DNA from: Marisa cornuarietis
Lineage: Eukaryota > Mollusca > Gastropoda > Architaenioglossa > Ampullariidae
Assembly: GCA_004794655.1 (NCBI GenBank)
Contig: SMMW01000524.1
Coordinates: 1,054,001 to 1,118,000 of the forward strand
DNA: 64,000 nt
Direction of reading: 5' to 3'
The position numbers were made by a program, and so were the translations under genes. Below are positions 61,266 through 64,000 of this stretch, in pieces (the first letter of the stretch is position 1; each line of letters begins with the position of its first letter). A model generated the notes under the pieces. That model saw nothing but the letters and a program-made list of their open reading frames with translations. It did not search any database and was not told the DNA's origin.

Positions 61266-62724
61266 CGGAAGAAGCGAGAATGTTTCGGGAAAACCAACGT
61301 TTTTGTCTCCCCTTTCACTGGAAATGTGGCCTCGTTGCCGAAGATGAACTGTCAGCCTACCCGTTAGGACGTCACGGGTGCACGTGTTTCACTAGTCGGC
61401 TATACTGACGCCGCGCATGAATAGGCTTGAACTGAAAGAAGTGATTGTTGACAAGTTGACATTTTAATTCTTACTGCAAGCGCTAACGGCCGAAAGCAAC
61501 CCGGGTGAAGCCGGGTACCCTGACTACTATACAACATTTCTCCATTTCTCAAGGTAGCGTCTGCCGGCGACATCCTGGGCACGCTGCTCTTTCTCTGCAT
61601 GTTATCCCCCCTCCCCACCGTGCACAGAGACGAATGCCTTACCTTGATATGGTCATAGTTGCTGGCACGGCATTAAAGACCAATGAAAAAAAAGACATTG
61701 CAAATTAATCCAGGCTTTTTTTCACAGTATCAATCAAATTATCAGTTTGATTAGCATCACAGACGCCGTTCCGGAAGTCGAGTGCGACAGTCGTAGGAGA
61801 GGAAGACAAAATGAGACTACGATGTCACGGGATCTTCATGTAGCGCAAAGAATGATCTTCTGCAAGTGAGAGCTGATTCTCTTAAAGGACAAACCGAGTG
61901 CAAAGTTTGTTTTTTTATGAATGGGTTAAGTTCATTTTAAAATAACAATTTCAAAAATATGAGTACATATTTATGCATAATTTTAAAGATATACGCCTTC
62001 AAACATCGCCATTCTCACCTGCCACTAGGAAGGCAGGAGAAAATTACTCTCCTATACTGAAGAGCTCTCTTACGTTCCAGTAACATTTGTAACAGTGAAT
62101 GTGGCTCAGTGAAAACAAATCTGCATGTCTTCGAGTCAAATGAAGAAACATCGCTCAGGTTGTTGTGTTCAAGAAGTGATTTTGTTTTGCAAAAATAAAG
62201 AAATAAATAAATAAAACGGCTGAATTTGGAATACAGCTCCACATATTTGAACTTTACTTAGAAGCTTCGACTGAAGTTAAAAAATATTAAAAGGTCCAAA
62301 CTGAATTCACTCAACAGACTGGTAAGTAAGTCGTCTCCAGATCGAAAGTTAATGGGAAACACTCACAGACATTGCAATCAACGTTATATTATTATTGCCT
62401 GTTACTAAGTGGACGCATCTGAATTTTTTTCATATGTATTATTGTTAATAAAATATAAACACTTCAAATGTGCGCTTGTCTCAGATAAACTTCCGTAATT
62501 TTTGTTATTTGATAGATGGTCAATTTCAAGCATTGCATTTTTATTTTATAGTTACAACTGACTGCTGATAATGACTTTTCTACCATTAAAATTATAGCAA
62601 TAGTTTGCAACATGTTTATTGATTTCTTATTTCCTCCTCATTTAGCTGCGTGCAAAATTTACTATTTTCCTACTGATACTCACACGTGTTCCCGTTTAAG
62701 CTCCTTATAATATGTGTATCACAC
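61088..62724. other. No gene recognised
   Basis: GA tracts at 61171-61187 and 61232-61264; copy 3 of the gttgctgg motif near 61640; otherwise AT-rich with short frames. Confidence 0.45.
61640..61690 (+). repeat. Dispersed motif gttgctgg (copy 3)
   Basis: Reads ttgatatggtcatagttgct, then ggcacggcattaaagacca. Aligns with copies at 26812 and 58036. Confidence 0.6.
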
Positions 62725-63240
62725 TCAATTCTTAATTTTAACTGTTTCGAGCTCGCATATCAATGGTGCCCTCACACTGTCAGTTGTTTTTAGCATTGTG
62801 GTGGACAAAGATACGACTGATGATGTTGTGTTTGTGACTGTCACACGATGTCCAAACGGTGTAGAAACCGTTGATGTCGCATATCTGATGCTTGATCTTT
62901 GTTTAAGCTGTTTATCAACAGTTGTAGTTGGTTTTAAGATCTCGTGCTGTTGTATAGTTGGCACTGCTGTAGGAAGATGTCTTCGTTTTACGGAAAGTCC
63001 AAGACTTGCTTGTATTGTAAAAGTGACCAAATAACAATCGATTTTGAAATGTTTTGAGCAAAATTTTGAATGGGGTGTGGGTATGAAGTTCGCACGGGAG
63101 GTATGAACAAAGCAGAGACCATATATACACATCTCTGAACAAAGTGAATCCACTGGCGTGTTTTGCCACCATCTTTAGAATTTCCTAAATGAGTACAAAC
63201 TCCATCTGAGTGTCGAAAAGAACATTCACATTGTGTTCCG
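62725..63240 (-). pseudogene. THAP-domain pseudogene
   Basis: Read on the minus strand. From about 63235 the frame gives CECSFRHSDGVCTHLG and then KTRQWIHFVQR. After an insertion-like stretch of roughly 35 bases and a frame change it continues RANFIPTPHSKFCSKHF and RRHLPTAVPTIQ. The C-x2-H (CSKHF) and the closing AVPTI box are THAP zinc-finger signatures. A threonine/serine-rich tail runs to a stop at 62725-62727. THAP fingers bind DNA and occur in P-element transposases and host regulators. The frame break suggests the locus is dead, unless an intron explains it. Confidence 0.65.
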
Positions 63241-64000
63241 GTAAGTTTTCTTTTACCGAGGATCGCATTTCTTCTCTTCGAATTCAGCTCATGCAGACGA
63301 CGCTATTTTTAGAAATACTCCCCTTTCGTCACTTCCTGTTTTCTCGACAAATCCAGGTGTGCTTAAGAGAAGAATATTAATAAAAAAAATTTCATGCCTC
63401 TTTGTCATAAAATACTACCAGAATATGTTTTTGTGATACTTTATACTCTGTTTCCAGCGAATTTTTTTTTTATCACAGAATTAAATGGTCAAGTGGAATA
63501 ATCGAGTTTTTCACCTTGTTCACTGAACCTGTTGTAGTATAGTGATGTGTTTTTTATGCTCAAGCAGAAGGTTTTATTTTTTTATTGAGTGTTTATTTCC
63601 CATTTTGCATTTTGTTTGGTTTGTTTCTTCTTCAGATTTTCGCGTTTCTGCACTCAACACATCAGTGGTTCGTTCACCTAGGGTTAGTGCATGGCTGAGT
63701 GTTTGAGTCTGGGTTAGGTTATGGTTAGGATTTGGGTTTCGTTTAATGGCAAGAGTTTGTGTTTCAAGAGAAAAATGCGAACAAACAAACACATGTACAG
63801 GCAAATATATCTAAGTGTATGGCGTCACCTTCTTCGCAAGTTGACATGGGTCTGAATATGACTGAGTATTAATCGTGAACCTTTGATAGCATATATAAAT
63901 ATTTCTGATATTTTCTACTATTACCTCTCCATGGGGTTTGGATAAAATCTTGAAGTCCTAGCATATTTTTGTGTACTCTGTATCCCCCATTTTTGTATTT
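63241..64000. other. No gene recognised; degenerate GGTTAG stretch
   Basis: 63676-63740 carries scattered ggttag/gggttag phrases resembling degenerate telomere repeats, too irregular to call. The rest is AT-rich. Confidence 0.35.

Noticed and set aside
62714..63034. 106-codon plus-strand frame (DDVVFVTVTRCPNGVETV and so on)
   Set aside because: It is the antisense shadow of the THAP-related minus-strand frame, which has recognisable signatures.
63676..63740. Interstitial telomere repeat
   Set aside because: Only scattered ggttag words, no regular TTAGGG array.

Overview
This window is nuclear DNA from an animal. It has split genes with GT-AG introns, no operons, dense dinucleotide and trinucleotide microsatellites, minisatellites, decayed non-LTR retrotransposons and tRNA-derived SINEs. 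The repeat types and the divergence of the two recognisable proteins from their vertebrate relatives suggest a mollusc, perhaps a gastropod. That placement is inference; nothing here fixes the species.

Layout. Positions 1-7550 hold the 3' half of an acylaminoacyl-peptidase (APEH) gene on the + strand: eleven exons, 344 residues, complete Ser-Asp-His triad. Two of its introns carry pieces of a CR1/L2-like LINE. Positions 11484-14633 hold most of a DRAM-family (Frag1/DRAM/Sfk1) membrane-protein gene on the + strand; six exons are visible but the first coding exon was not found. A possible terminal exon of an unrelated minus-strand gene lies at 9080-9438.

Positions 15335-33245 form a tRNA cluster with 17 tRNA loci in about 18 kb. 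There are nine tRNA-Pro (all three isoacceptors AGG, TGG and CGG) and eight tRNA-Asp GTC, of which two are clearly broken. Both strands are used, and bodies are often identical to the base while flanks are unrelated. The cluster also holds a short hAT-like MITE with an 8-bp target duplication, LINE 3' ends and a broken Rex1-like LINE at 24905-26540.

Positions 33-64 kb contain no gene I can identify with confidence. They hold several CpG-rich, promoter-like patches with CACGTG, NRF-1 and YY1-like motifs. There are two broken THAP-domain loci (38522-39164 + and 62725-63240 -), three tRNA-derived SINEs (one with a 12-bp target duplication), a second LINE type (53270-54180), two large minisatellites (43066-43953 and 54799-56211), a GT-bearing tandem duplication (36180-36555) and many microsatellites. 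Most long open frames in this half are translations of simple repeats.

The two protein genes do not form a pathway. APEH is a cytosolic N-acyl-peptide hydrolase, and DRAM proteins are endolysosomal membrane proteins linked to autophagy. The most unusual things in the window are the interspersed Pro/Asp tRNA cluster and a second 31-bp, same-phase candidate exon in APEH that would be mutually exclusive with a real one.
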